This document shows positions 8,737-17,360 of a stretch of DNA of 50,828 bases, one piece after another. How positions within the stretch are numbered: the stretch's first letter is position 1; each line of letters starts with the position of its first letter. Source of the DNA: Bacteroidota bacterium (GTDB taxonomy: Bacteria; Bacteroidota; Bacteroidia; Palsa-948); contig JACRAM010000055.1 of assembly GCA_016213405.1 (NCBI GenBank), positions 1 through 50,828 on the forward strand, written 5' to 3'. The notes below the pieces were generated by a model. That model was not told the DNA's origin, made no database searches, and worked only from the letters and a program-made list of their open reading frames with translations. Made by a program: the position numbers and the translations under genes.

Positions 8737-8941
8737 GGGTGTAGGACAAAATGCACATTTAAAATATTTCGCCCCGATGGGGCTTAAATCTTATCTCGTA
8801 TGGACTATTTCTACCAATATAATGCTCCTAACGGAGCAAAATCCCGTAGGGATAAAATAGTGGTAGAGAGAGAGAGTCCATGCGTTCTTAATAAAGTTCC
8901 GTAGGAACGAAATAATGATTTGTACATTTTGTCCTACACCC
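8737..8941. mobile_element. MITE-like element, 205 bp, with 21-bp inverted ends and 8-bp target duplication
   Basis: The left end begins GGGTGTAGGACAAAATG and the right end is its inverted copy (CATTTTGTCCTACACCC); the inverted repeat covers 21 bp with one mismatch. The octamer GATTTGTT occurs directly before (8729-8736) and directly after (8942-8949), a perfect 8-bp target duplication. The inside is a nested structure: hairpin GCCCCGATGGGGC; arms ATGGACT / AGTCCAT and CTACCA / TGGTAG that enclose hairpins GCTCCTAACGGAGC and ATCCCGTAGGGAT; then hairpin GTTCCGTAGGAAC. No ORF is present. It is non-autonomous and would need a transposase elsewhere; 8-bp duplications are known for several IS families, so I do not assign one. 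Confidence 0.88.
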
Positions 8942-8950
8942 GATTTGTTT

Positions 8951-9018
8951 GGGATAAAAAGAAAAATCCCAACTGAGATTTATCCTGAATTTATTTCAGG
9001 GCTCTCAAAGGGGATTTT
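8951..9018 (-). terminator. Probable intrinsic terminator of the 1695-aa surface protein gene
   Basis: Read on the minus strand just after the gene stop, AAAATCCC (9018-9011) pairs with GGGATTTT (8970-8963). A small inner hairpin CCTGAA/TTCAGG lies between the arms, and the T-rich tract TCTTTTT follows. The long loop is unusual, so termination efficiency is uncertain. Confidence 0.5.
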
Positions 9019-9038
9019 CAATGTTGGCTGCAGCGTTT

Positions 9039-12000
9039 TTACCGTGTCATCACAAACTTCTGGTAAAGTTTCTTTTCATCAATAATGGCATTCACAAAGT
9101 AAACTCCTTTTACGAACTTTTCATCAAGCCTAATCTCCACGCCATCGCCTAAAGAATAATTTACTTTCTCTGAATAAATTTTAGTTCCCATCAGATTATA
9201 AATTTCTATCAGAACTTCTTCATCCTGTACAGCGCCTTCAACAGTGAAATAAACAGAACTTTCTGAAACAGGATTCGGATGCAGTGTTAAAGTGTAATCC
9301 TTTTCAGCGTTCGGTTGGAATGAGCGTAATAAAGGATCTTGTGATGCAGGTCCCGCAGGCGTTGTCACCGCACATATAACGCCATAACCGCCCCATACCG
9401 TATTTGAATAAGCCCTCACTTCTACATTATAGGTTTTTCCATACAAAATGCCCGGAACAGAAATCATCGCGAATGCATTATTGCCCGTACCCTTTGTATA
9501 TATATATGAAAAGCCCGATGATGGTTCTGTTACCCGATACTGATAGTTGGTTGCGCCTGAAACTGCAACGCAAAACAATGGCTGGCTAAGTGATGTAATT
9601 GTTATCGGGCAGTAAGGAGTCTGTAATTTTGTTAAAGGAGTTGTTGCAGGAGTTGTTATTGTGCAAATCTGCCCCCAGTTGCTCCATACAGCGCTCACAT
9701 AAACCCGTACTTCTACCTTGTAGGTTTTAGCATATTGAATACCGGGAACAGAAATCATCGCGAATGCATTATTGCCCGTACCCTTTGTATATATATATGA
9801 AAAGCCCGATGATGGTTCAGTTACCCGGTACTGGTAATTGGTTGCGCTTGAAACTGCAATGCAATACAAGGGCTGGCTAAGTGAAGTAATTGTTATACCG
9901 CAATATGCCGGCTGAAGTTTTGTTGGTCCGCAGGCAGTGGCACCTACGGTAACGGTTCCGGTTCCGGTGCATCCTTTATTATCCGTAACAGTGCAGGAAT
10001 AACTTGCAGCCGCCAGATTGGAAATTGTTTGTGTTGTTCCACCTGTGTTCCATGAATAGGTGTAGGGAGACGTTCCGCCAGATGGAGTGGCTGTTGCTGT
10101 TCCATTGGTGCTTGTACAAGTAGCATCTGTTTTGCTCATAACAACAGATGGAGAAGCCAGCACAGTAATGTATGCGGTTTTGTCCATGGTGTTGCTGCCG
10201 CTTAAATTAGTAGCGGTAAGAGAAACAGAATATGTTCCGGCAGAATTGTAAGTTACTGTAGGGTTTTGTAATGCGGATGAAGACGGACTTCCGTTTTCAA
10301 ATATCCAACTCCATGATGTGGGTGCACCGGTGCTTAAATCTGTAAAGCTGACCGTGCTTCCGGAACATACTGTTGTAGGTGAGCCGGAAAAATCAGCAAC
10401 AGGACCGCTGCAAGTATTTCCCACAGTAACAGTGCCAGTTTTAACACATCCGTTATTATCCGTAACAGTACAAGTATAATTTCCCGAAACAAGATTTGAA
10501 ATTGTCTGAGTAGCTCCTCCGCCAGGGGTCCACGAATAAGTATATGGAGAAGCGCCAGTCGGTGTTGCTGTAGCGCTTCCGTCATTCGTTGCGCAGGTTT
10601 CATCCGTCTTGCTCATGGAAACGGAGAGAGAATTCACAGTGATTGTTTTTGTTGCCGTGTTCGTACATCCACTCGCATTGGTTCCGGTTACAGTATACGT
10701 AGAAGTTGTAGTTGGTGACTTTGTAACGCTTGCCGTTGTTTGTCCACCGCCTGACCAACTATAGGTAGTTGCGCCCGATGCGGTTAGCGTAACACTTGAG
10801 CCATTGCATATAGTAGCAGAAGGAGTTACACTGATAGAAGGAGTTGGCAACGGAGCCATAGTAATTGTTTTTGTAGCGGTGTTTGTACAGCCACTGGCAT
10901 TTGTTGCAGTTACGGTGTAAGTAGCGGTTGCAGTAACCACCACTATTTTAGTTATTGTCGTTTGTCCGCCTGGCGCCCAGCTGTAGGTGGTGCCACCGGA
11001 TGCTGTAAGCGTAACACTTGAGCCATTGCATATCGTAGAAGAAGGAGTTGCGCTGATAGAAGGAGTGGGAGGCGCAGCCAGCGTAATTGTTTTGGTAGCC
11101 GTGTTAGTACAACCGTTGGCGTTTGTTGCCGTAACTGTGTAAGTAGCAGTAGAAGTTACTACAATAGTTTTAGTAGTAGTTGTTTGCCCGCCTGGCGCCC
11201 AACTATAGGTGGTGCCGCCCGATGCAGTTAATGTAACGATTGTTCCGGTACATACGGTTGCAGAGGGAGTAGCAGATATGCTTGGAGTGGGCAATGCATT
11301 AACAGTAATTGTTTTTGTTGTTGTGTTGGTACATCCGCTTGCATTCGTGGCAGTAAGCGTATAAGTAGTAGTGGTTGTAAGACCGGCTACCGTCTTGGTT
11401 ACAGTGGTTTGTCCACCGGGCGCCCAGCTATATGTTGAACCTCCCGAAGCTGTAAGCGTAATGTTTGAGCCGCTGCAAATGGTGGCGGACGGAGTAACGG
11501 TAATGCTTGCTGTTGGATTTGCATTTACAGTTATATAAGCCAATCTGTTTTTTGTATCGCTTCCTATTCCATTTGTTGCAGTAAGCGAAGCAGAATACGT
11601 TCCTGCCGCAGAATAAGTCACTACAGGATTTTGCGAAGTGGAAGTTGCAGGACTGCCTCCCTGAAATACCCAACTCCATGAAGTAGGAGTGTTGGTGCTT
11701 GCATCTGTAAATGTTGCATTGCTTCCTGCGCAAAGAGTTGTCGGAGAACCGGTGAAGTCAGCAACGGGCGCACCGCCTGCAGGAACAAAAACATCGGAAG
11801 AAAATAATCCTCTTCCGTGCGTGGCGGCAATCAGCATGTTGTCAGAACTGCGGTACTGAAACATGTCAACGCGAACGTTGGCAAGTCCGGTTACGTTGGC
11901 TGCCCACACGGGAGAACCAACTGTAACATCGGTTGTTGACCATACGCCCACTTCTGTTGCAAGCAAAACTTCAGATAAATTATTCGGGTTGTAAATTGCC

Positions 12001-14126
12001 CAGCGGATTGGCATATCCGGAAGATTTCCTTCTGCGTTTGCCCATGTGGTACCACCGTTAGTTGTTCTCCAAACAGAAACAACACCAAAGTTTGAAAACG
12101 TAACCAGAATATCAGATTCAGAGGCGCCAAGCGCTACGCATGAAATAGTTCCGGCAGCACTAAACGATGCGCCAGTAATATTGGTAACAGTGGGCGTTGC
12201 CTGCGCGTTTGTGGCTTTAAACAATTTTCCGTTTTGAGTTCCGATAAACAAAGTTGTTGTTCCTCCGGGAGCATAAGGAGATGATAGGATTGTTCCGGCA
12301 TAATCCGTCATTCCGGTAATGCTGATTTGGGTTGGCGCGCTGGGTGTACCTCTGATTCCTGTAATGCGATTCAACTGCGAAGTTGAGTAAGAAGAATAAA
12401 GTATTCCATTGGCATCGTCATAATCAGAAGGATTGATGAAATCTCCATTAACCTGATCGGTATTGATGGCAGAAAAACTTGTTCCTCCGTTTGTTGAACG
12501 GTAAACATAATTATATACATAAGCCGTAAGCTGGTAAGTTGAATTAGTTTGGTCAATATGGCAATAAGCCCCATCACCGCCAGTTGCCTGTGTGGTGGAA
12601 TTCATTCCTGCAGTAGTGAACTTTTGCGTTCCATTATCCTGCGCCCCTGCCAGAAAATAATTTGAACCGGATGTGCCATTCATAGCGCATGCGTAAAACT
12701 GGGTTACGTTGTATCCGCTGTTTCTGTTTGCTATAGTGGTTCCTCCATCTGAAGTGTAGTAGATTCCGCCATCGTTGCCAAAAAGAATAGTGGAAGAAGA
12801 TGCAGGTTGAAAAACAATCGCGTGCTGATCGGCATGAATGGTAACACCAGCGCATCCGCCAAAACTGCTCCATCGGGTTGCCTGCGTCCATGCAGTTCCT
12901 GAATTGGTGCTCTTCATTACATCCACACCTCCGGCAAAAACAGTGCTTGCTGAGTTAGGGTCAACTGCGAGAATCAAATCATACCATGCCTGTCCGCGGG
13001 TCATGTCAGTAGAAGAACTGCCCTGATCGCACCAGGTAGGAAGCGTTACACTTGACCATGAGCCGCCAGCATTTGTGGACTTCATTATTTTTTTCAATGT
13101 GTAGTCACTCTGCTGAACCATGGCATAAAGGGTATTCAAATCAGAAGGAGCGCAGGCAATTTCTATACGCTGTTCGCCAGCGGCTGAAGCATAACTGCTC
13201 GACCAGGTAGTTCCATCTGTGGATTTATAAATACCGCCTGTTGTAAATATTCCGATTGTGGCGAAGAGAGTTCCGTTAGCGCTGATCTCCAAATCGGCTG
13301 CTGCCCCGGCTAACACCTGCGTCCAGGTTGCACCATTATCAGTGGAACGCCTGACTCCACCAGCGCGAGTTGCGGCATACAGAACGCCTGTGCTTTCCAC
13401 AACAATTTTCTGCACGTTATAGAAAGTGGAATTATTGGTGCTGGCAAGCTGTGCCCATGTAGCACCTCCGTCTGTAGTTTTCCAGATACCGGCACCTCGT
13501 ATGGCATCTACATTATACCAGCCCTCGCCTGTTCCCACATAAAATATATTCGTGTTAGAAGGATCGTACGCAATGCATGACACAGCAAGGTTCGCCCAAA
13601 AGTCATCTACATTTACCCAGGTTGGTGAAGCCACTGTAATATCATTTGTGTAATGCAATCCACCCCCTACTCCGCCTGCCCATACTTTTTTCTTTGTTCC
13701 GTCATTGGGGTCAAACATGATGGCGCGTGTTCTGCCTCCTACGTTGTTGGGTCCGCGCTCTGTCCAGTTGGCTGTGGTGAGGGGAATTGGATTCGTATTT
13801 TTCTGCGCTTTCTGCTGCTGAACCATTGCCCATGCCGCAGCAAGGCGTTCGCGGGGAACAGTGCCTGTAGCGGGGTCTTTGGTGATTTTTATTTCCTGCT
13901 TCAACGCCAGATCAGGGCGGTCGGGATTGGGCATATCACCCTCTTCAAATGGTTTATCAAAGCTTTTCAAAATGAAAAAACCGCCAGCAATCATAGACAG
14001 GGCGGTTAGGGTGAGAATTGTTTTAATCGTTGTAGTGACGGTAGTAAACCCCGTAGGATTTTGGTTCTTGTGTCGTTGGATGAACATCCTACGGAAGTTA
14101 TCCAACGGGGTAAATAGGTTTTTCAT
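9039..14126 (-). CDS. Giant surface protein: BNR/Vps10-type propeller, PKD and Ig-like repeats, T9SS type A sorting domain
   Basis: 1695 aa. A hydrophobic N-terminal segment (TIKTILTLTALSMIAGGFF) serves as signal peptide or anchor. Residues ~115-780 form a BNR/Vps10-like propeller with recurring GIWKTTDGGATW-type loops (Asp boxes) and WTERGPNNVGGRTRAIMFDP. A PKD domain follows (PVADFTGSPTTLCAG... TDASTNTPTSWSW), then about four or five tandem Ig-like units (PSATICNGSSVTLTASGG), SprB-like units, a second PKD domain and two near-identical 97-residue modules around GFSYIYTKGTGNNAFAMIS. The C-terminus is a T9SS sorting domain (TLHPNPVSESSVYF ... KGVYFVNAIID). Likely a surface adhesin or glycan-binding protein. 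The first ~26 residues are encoded by a family A repeat (14046-14113), so the native start is uncertain; M14 is an alternative. Confidence 0.85.
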   Translation of the reverse strand: MKNLFTPLDNFRRMFIQRHKNQNPTGFTTVTTTIKTILTLTALSMIAGGFFILKSFDKPFEEGDMPNPDRPDLALKQEIKITKDPATGTVPRERLAAAWAMVQQQKAQKNTNPIPLTTANWTERGPNNVGGRTRAIMFDPNDGTKKKVWAGGVGGGLHYTNDITVASPTWVNVDDFWANLAVSCIAYDPSNTNIFYVGTGEGWYNVDAIRGAGIWKTTDGGATWAQLASTNNSTFYNVQKIVVESTGVLYAATRAGGVRRSTDNGATWTQVLAGAAADLEISANGTLFATIGIFTTGGIYKSTDGTTWSSSYASAAGEQRIEIACAPSDLNTLYAMVQQSDYTLKKIMKSTNAGGSWSSVTLPTWCDQGSSSTDMTRGQAWYDLILAVDPNSASTVFAGGVDVMKSTNSGTAWTQATRWSSFGGCAGVTIHADQHAIVFQPASSSTILFGNDGGIYYTSDGGTTIANRNSGYNVTQFYACAMNGTSGSNYFLAGAQDNGTQKFTTAGMNSTTQATGGDGAYCHIDQTNSTYQLTAYVYNYVYRSTNGGTSFSAINTDQVNGDFINPSDYDDANGILYSSYSTSQLNRITGIRGTPSAPTQISITGMTDYAGTILSSPYAPGGTTTLFIGTQNGKLFKATNAQATPTVTNITGASFSAAGTISCVALGASESDILVTFSNFGVVSVWRTTNGGTTWANAEGNLPDMPIRWAIYNPNNLSEVLLATEVGVWSTTDVTVGSPVWAANVTGLANVRVDMFQYRSSDNMLIAATHGRGLFSSDVFVPAGGAPVADFTGSPTTLCAGSNATFTDASTNTPTSWSWVFQGGSPATSTSQNPVVTYSAAGTYSASLTATNGIGSDTKNRLAYITVNANPTASITVTPSATICSGSNITLTASGGSTYSWAPGGQTTVTKTVAGLTTTTTYTLTATNASGCTNTTTKTITVNALPTPSISATPSATVCTGTIVTLTASGGTTYSWAPGGQTTTTKTIVVTSTATYTVTATNANGCTNTATKTITLAAPPTPSISATPSSTICNGSSVTLTASGGTTYSWAPGGQTTITKIVVVTATATYTVTATNASGCTNTATKTITMAPLPTPSISVTPSATICNGSSVTLTASGATTYSWSGGGQTTASVTKSPTTTSTYTVTGTNASGCTNTATKTITVNSLSVSMSKTDETCATNDGSATATPTGASPYTYSWTPGGGATQTISNLVSGNYTCTVTDNNGCVKTGTVTVGNTCSGPVADFSGSPTTVCSGSTVSFTDLSTGAPTSWSWIFENGSPSSSALQNPTVTYNSAGTYSVSLTATNLSGSNTMDKTAYITVLASPSVVMSKTDATCTSTNGTATATPSGGTSPYTYSWNTGGTTQTISNLAAASYSCTVTDNKGCTGTGTVTVGATACGPTKLQPAYCGITITSLSQPLYCIAVSSATNYQYRVTEPSSGFSYIYTKGTGNNAFAMISVPGIQYAKTYKVEVRVYVSAVWSNWGQICTITTPATTPLTKLQTPYCPITITSLSQPLFCVAVSGATNYQYRVTEPSSGFSYIYTKGTGNNAFAMISVPGILYGKTYNVEVRAYSNTVWGGYGVICAVTTPAGPASQDPLLRSFQPNAEKDYTLTLHPNPVSESSVYFTVEGAVQDEEVLIEIYNLMGTKIYSEKVNYSLGDGVEIRLDEKFVKGVYFVNAIIDEKKLYQKFVMTR
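9363..9897. repeat. Two near-identical in-gene copies, 291-bp period
   Basis: A block around 9454-9605 recurs at 9745-9896, displaced by exactly 291 bp (97 codons), with only scattered differences over about 150 bp. It encodes the duplicated GFSYIYTKGTGNNAFAMIS modules of the giant surface protein. The high DNA identity suggests recent duplication or continuing homogenisation. Confidence 0.8.
14046..14113. repeat. Family A repeat (CCCCGTAGGAT / ATCCAACGGGG) forming the N-terminal codons of the giant protein
   Basis: CCCCGTAGGAT opens and ATCCAACGGGG closes the unit, with GTTGGAT and ATCCTACGG inside, so each end-half has a partner. On the minus strand it encodes residues ~5-27 (TPLDNFRRMFIQRHKNQNPT) of the surface protein. 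Other copies: 14344-14374, 19331-19370, 35451-35483, 42208-42270, 48691-48740. Confidence 0.75.
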
Positions 14127-14224
14127 AGATATGTTGTGTTTGATTGGGGGAAATCAGGGCATTGTTAAAATTGCCTTTTGATACGCAAAAAAACCTATAG
14201 GGTTACACTTATTTTATTAACATG

Positions 14225-14398
14225 AGGGCACCTCGAATAATGAATACTGAACCCCACGAAATACGGGGCAGGCAAGGAATATCGAATGATGAAGTTGAAA
14301 TCCACTTCGAAATTCATTATTCCTTGTTCGATATTCGATATTCACCCCGTTGGATAAGTATCCTACGAGGTTCATTTGAGTTTTTAGAGGTTCCCATG
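14225..14398. repeat. Composite repeat G, copy 3 (divergent core)
   Basis: This lies in the 487-bp gap 14127-14613. It begins GGGCACCTCGAATAATG and ends with a family A unit followed by GAGTTTTTAGAGGTTCCC, the same borders as the copies at 35430-35611 (inverted) and 48564-48758. Its core differs in sequence but is again self-complementary (GATGAAGT ... ACTTC with flanking GAATA/TATTC-type words). The rest of the gap, 14399-14613, is AT-rich upstream sequence of the PQQ-propeller gene, where I recognise no clear promoter box. Confidence 0.7.
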
Positions 14399-14613
14399 AG
14401 TTTCGCATAAGCATTAGTCCCGTGAGGCTCACGTTATTAACAAAATCAAGAGAATATTGATTGCGATTATCCTCTGAAGGAACTTACTGTTTCCGGAAGT
14501 CTTCAGGATTTTTTGTCTGAATGGTACTATTCTTGTGGAATCAGGAAACATTCTGCATCTACAATAAAAATTCAATCTGCAAGTTTTAATACAAACCACT
14601 TAACACTTCACCA

Positions 14614-16161
14614 ATGAAAAAAATTCTCTTCGCTGCATTGTTCCCAATGGTTATCGGGATGGCAGCATTCACCACACAAGCCCCTTCTTTAAAAGATGAT
14701 GAAAACGGAACCCCTCCTGATTCAACCATCACTACCACTGCCGATGATGGCATTGACGTGCTCAAGCAGGTGCAGGCAATGAATAAAGGAACAAAGCCCA
14801 ATGACCGTTTTAACGCGGGGCACGTTTCGTTCACGGATATTTCAAACTATCTCACCAAAACAAAGGATGGTTTCGTTATTAAACTCCCCAGCAATACCAA
14901 TGTCCCTACCCCTACAGTGCACGATGGAAAGGTGTATGTGAGCGGTGGTTTCGGAAGCAAGCAGTATTTTGCTTTTGATGCCAAAACAGGCGACAAGAAA
15001 TGGGCGGTGGATATTGATGATGACGGTCCTTCTTCGGGAGTGATTGAAGATGATGTGCTGGTTTACAATACCGAGTCATGCACCATTTTCGCTACCGATG
15101 CAAAAAGCGGAAAATATCTCTGGAGCCACTGGCTGGGCGATCCGCTCATGAGCATGCCTGCAGTTGCCAACGGAAAAGTTTTTACCGCGTATCCCTGTTA
15201 TACCAATTCAGGTTTTAGCGAAGAAATAAAAGATAAAGGCAAGCTGGTTTACAACATGCATTCTTCTCACGTGCTTGCCGCGTTTGATTTGAAAACCGGA
15301 AACGTTTTATGGCAAAAGTGGATTGACGGAGATGTGATGAGCGCGCCTGTTGCCGATGGAGATAATCTTTATATCACTTCTTTCCCCGGCACTGTTTACA
15401 AGTTCAATCAGAAAGACGGAGAAATTCTTTCTGCCAAATACATGCGTGCCACTTCCGCGCCCATTATCAATGACGGAAACATGACCGTGAGCCGCAGGGC
15501 GGATAAATGGGATGGCTCAGGCAAAGCCATGGAATCTATCGCGCAGATGGATGAAACAAACATGACGGTGAACAAGCAATTCGCTAAAAAAGAAGCTAAT
15601 TATCTCAGCAAAGATGTTCAGGCGAAATCACAGCTTAAAACTACTTCCATGAGCAATGATGCAGGCAATGGTTTTGGCGGTGGCGCTCCTGCTTCATCAG
15701 GCGCTTATGTTGCCGAAGGAAACATAGGGCAGTCAAATGTTTCTTCGCTTCAGTCCTTTCAGGGTTCGCGCATTCTTTCTTATAAAGGAAATAATTACAA
15801 CACCATGGGCGATGAAATTGTTTGCACCGATAAAGAAGGAAAAATGCAGTGGACCTCCAAACTCTCGGGCGATATGCACACGGTGGGCGGATTTTTGGGC
15901 ACTCCACCGCTTGCTGTAGGCGGAAAAATAATTGTGGCTACTTACAACGGTGAAATTCAGATCATGGATGCTGAATCAGGAAAAATAGAAACCACTTACA
16001 AGACAGGAGAAAACATTCGCTATCAGCCCGTGGTGGAGGATGGATGGATTTATGTAACCAGCACCAGCGGAAAGCTGATTGCGATAAACACTAACAATTC
16101 TTCTCTTACCGGATGGCCTATGTGGGGAGGAAACGCTCAGCATACCAATATTGTGCAGTAG
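14614..16161 (+). CDS. PQQ-type beta-propeller repeat protein, secreted
   Basis: 515 aa. Signal peptide MKKILFAALFPMVIGMAAF is followed by an acidic linker. From residue ~90 there are repeated PQQ-like blades: YVSGGFGSKQYFAFDAKTGD-K-KWAVDID, IFATDAKSGKYLWSHWLGD, LAAFDLKTGNVLWQKWIDGD, IQIMDAESGKIETTYKTGE and LIAINTNNSSLTGWPMWGGN. The (A/F)xDxxTGxxxW signature defines blades of the PQQ-dependent dehydrogenase/BamB fold. A Gly-rich, low-complexity insertion (GNGFGGGAPASSGAY) sits near residues 350-365. Residues that bind PQQ in dehydrogenases are not evident, so a structural or binding role outside the cytoplasm is likelier than enzymatic activity. No T9SS tail is present. It stands alone between repeat-rich gaps. 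Confidence 0.85.
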   Translation: MKKILFAALFPMVIGMAAFTTQAPSLKDDENGTPPDSTITTTADDGIDVLKQVQAMNKGTKPNDRFNAGHVSFTDISNYLTKTKDGFVIKLPSNTNVPTPTVHDGKVYVSGGFGSKQYFAFDAKTGDKKWAVDIDDDGPSSGVIEDDVLVYNTESCTIFATDAKSGKYLWSHWLGDPLMSMPAVANGKVFTAYPCYTNSGFSEEIKDKGKLVYNMHSSHVLAAFDLKTGNVLWQKWIDGDVMSAPVADGDNLYITSFPGTVYKFNQKDGEILSAKYMRATSAPIINDGNMTVSRRADKWDGSGKAMESIAQMDETNMTVNKQFAKKEANYLSKDVQAKSQLKTTSMSNDAGNGFGGGAPASSGAYVAEGNIGQSNVSSLQSFQGSRILSYKGNNYNTMGDEIVCTDKEGKMQWTSKLSGDMHTVGGFLGTPPLAVGGKIIVATYNGEIQIMDAESGKIETTYKTGENIRYQPVVEDGWIYVTSTSGKLIAINTNNSSLTGWPMWGGNAQHTNIVQ

Positions 16162-16172
16162 TCAAAGTGAAG

Positions 16173-16263
16173 CCCAAAGTTCCAAATTCCAAGCTCCAAA
16201 TTCCAAGGAACTGCTGTTATGCTGGTTGTTTCTTGGGACTTGGGGCTTGATGCTTGGGACTTT
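16173..16263. repeat. Family C repeat (TTCCAAATTCCAAG / CTTGGGACTTGGGGCTTG)
   Basis: Arms of short iterated words face each other: CCAAATTCCAAGCTCCAAA on the left and TTGGGACTTGGGGCTTGATG on the right, so the unit can fold back on itself. A second copy at 20817-20900 forms the N-terminal codons of the middle TPR gene. This copy lies just after the PQQ-propeller stop and before the end of the convergent 240-aa gene. Confidence 0.75.
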
Positions 16264-16268
16264 CTCAG

Positions 16269-16991
16269 TTACACTATCACCGCTTCATGCATATTGCTCC
16301 AGGGACCGGCAAGGAGAGGGTATTTGGTATTGTACCACCGCGCAAAAACATAAATGCGCTTACCACTTTCTTTTGGTTCGAGGCGCAGAATAAATTTTGC
16401 GTGCGTGCTGATGTGCTGGGCGTTGCAATAGTTCAGATTTTTTGGAGGTGTTGTTCCTATCCTGTACACAATCATTACGCTGTTCGAAATCTTATGCCGG
16501 TGTCCGCGCCCTGTTCCCTTGATGGTTCGGCAAAAAATTTTCAGCATGGCTCCGCCCAGCGGTTTCAGCGCCAGCAGCACTGGTTCATTGATGGAGGAAG
16601 TGTGCACCGTGCGTTTGGTTTTTTCAAGCGAAGTTCCGCGCCTTATCCTGAAAAGAAGAAAATCAGTCAGCACCGTTCGGTTAGGGTTGGAGGCAATGCG
16701 GTCTAATAATTTTTGCTGCTGGTTGTATTTCACAGTGTCGCTCTGCACCTTGCGGATTTTATTTTTTATGACAACCGTGCGGAAAGCCATGCTGGAATAT
16801 TTCGGAAACAATTCTTCAGCCGTTTTGGTTAAAGATTCCCATTGAGAAAGTTCTGTTTCCGTCCAGTTAAAACGCTCCCAGTTCTTGCCGGTGAATGGAG
16901 CAGGGCTGGGCTTCCCCAAAAAATCAGTGGTGCGCTTCATGTACTGCACATACTCGCTCAAATTCCTTGGGATTCTTGATTCATCAGGCAT
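16269..16991 (-). CDS. Unknown protein, 240 aa, helical N-half and beta-sandwich-like C-half
   Basis: Starts at ATG 16991 (MPDESRIPRNLSEYVQYMKR). There is no signal peptide. The N-terminal ~130 residues are predicted helical (ERFNWTETELSQWESLTKTA, QQKLLDRIASNPN). The C-terminal half is strand-rich and ends LEPKESGKRIYVFARWYN and GPWSNMHEAVIV. I recall 200-240-aa Bacteroidota proteins with this plan and the ending Y-x-x-R-(W/Y)-x-N ... G-x-W-S; their function is not known to me. A truncated relative lies at 37524-37715 (QVGKMATYRLRYQNERG ... WSEEFG). A -7-like element and two palindromic sites lie upstream (17036-17240). Confidence 0.6.
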   Translation of the reverse strand: MPDESRIPRNLSEYVQYMKRTTDFLGKPSPAPFTGKNWERFNWTETELSQWESLTKTAEELFPKYSSMAFRTVVIKNKIRKVQSDTVKYNQQQKLLDRIASNPNRTVLTDFLLFRIRRGTSLEKTKRTVHTSSINEPVLLALKPLGGAMLKIFCRTIKGTGRGHRHKISNSVMIVYRIGTTPPKNLNYCNAQHISTHAKFILRLEPKESGKRIYVFARWYNTKYPLLAGPWSNMHEAVIV

Positions 16992-17035
16992 TTTCAGGTT
17001 GTTTTATAAGATATCATCGTTGCTTTACATTTTAG

Positions 17036-17055
17036 GAGTGTACACTCTCAGTATA
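17036..17055. promoter_or_regulatory. Palindromic site, copy 1 (GAGTGTACACTCTCAGTATA)
   Basis: The 12-bp palindrome GAGTGTACACTC is followed by TCAGTATA. The same 20-nt string recurs at 17226-17245 in direct orientation. It sits 45 bp upstream of the ATG of the 240-aa gene. An operator-like dyad recurring in one intergenic region suggests binding by a dimeric regulator, but no cognate protein is identifiable. Confidence 0.5.
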
Positions 17056-17132
17056 TCTTCTCTTGCTCAGAACCTATAATCCCTTTGTCATGATCCATCA
17101 AACATTCTTTTCATGATAGAATCATTGTTTTA

Positions 17133-17140
17133 CAAAGTTA
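17133..17140 (-). promoter_or_regulatory. Possible -7 element (TAACTTTG) of the 240-aa gene
   Basis: The minus strand reads TAACTTTG (consensus TAnnTTTG), 141 nt upstream of ATG 16991 and between the two palindromic sites. No -33 TTG was found at good spacing. Confidence 0.35.
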
Positions 17141-17220
17141 GACCTTTTGGCGACATAACGGCAGCATAGGTTATTATCATGGAAATACAATATTCTATTC
17201 TATAATCCAACGTTGATAAG

Positions 17221-17240
17221 CTGAGAGTGTACACTCTCAG
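17221..17240. promoter_or_regulatory. 20-bp perfect palindrome, copy 2
   Basis: CTGAGAGTGTACACTCTCAG equals its own reverse complement over 20 bp. It shares GAGTGTACACTCTCAG plus the following TATA with copy 1, about 190 bp away (roughly 18 helical turns). The 674-bp gap 16992-17665 holds these two sites, a -7-like box and the palindrome cluster described next; I see no convincing gene in it. Confidence 0.55.
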
Positions 17241-17360
17241 TATAGAAAACAACAGTACAATGACTAAAACCAGAAATACCATGTTGTGTTTCGAAGAAGT
17301 TTCTTTGCGAAGATGCGTTGTAAAGATGTTACGGAACGATGCAAGAAGATAATGATGTTA

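Noticed and set aside
8737-8941. Structured ncRNA or riboswitch upstream of the DUF3108 gene
   Set aside because: Terminal inverted repeats and the 8-bp target duplication explain the block better as a mobile element, although transcription of it is possible.
16151-16706. Plus-strand frames overlapping the 240-aa gene
   Set aside because: They are antisense shadows: one begins in family C repeat DNA, and their translations lack conserved pattern, whereas the minus-strand frame is long and coherent.
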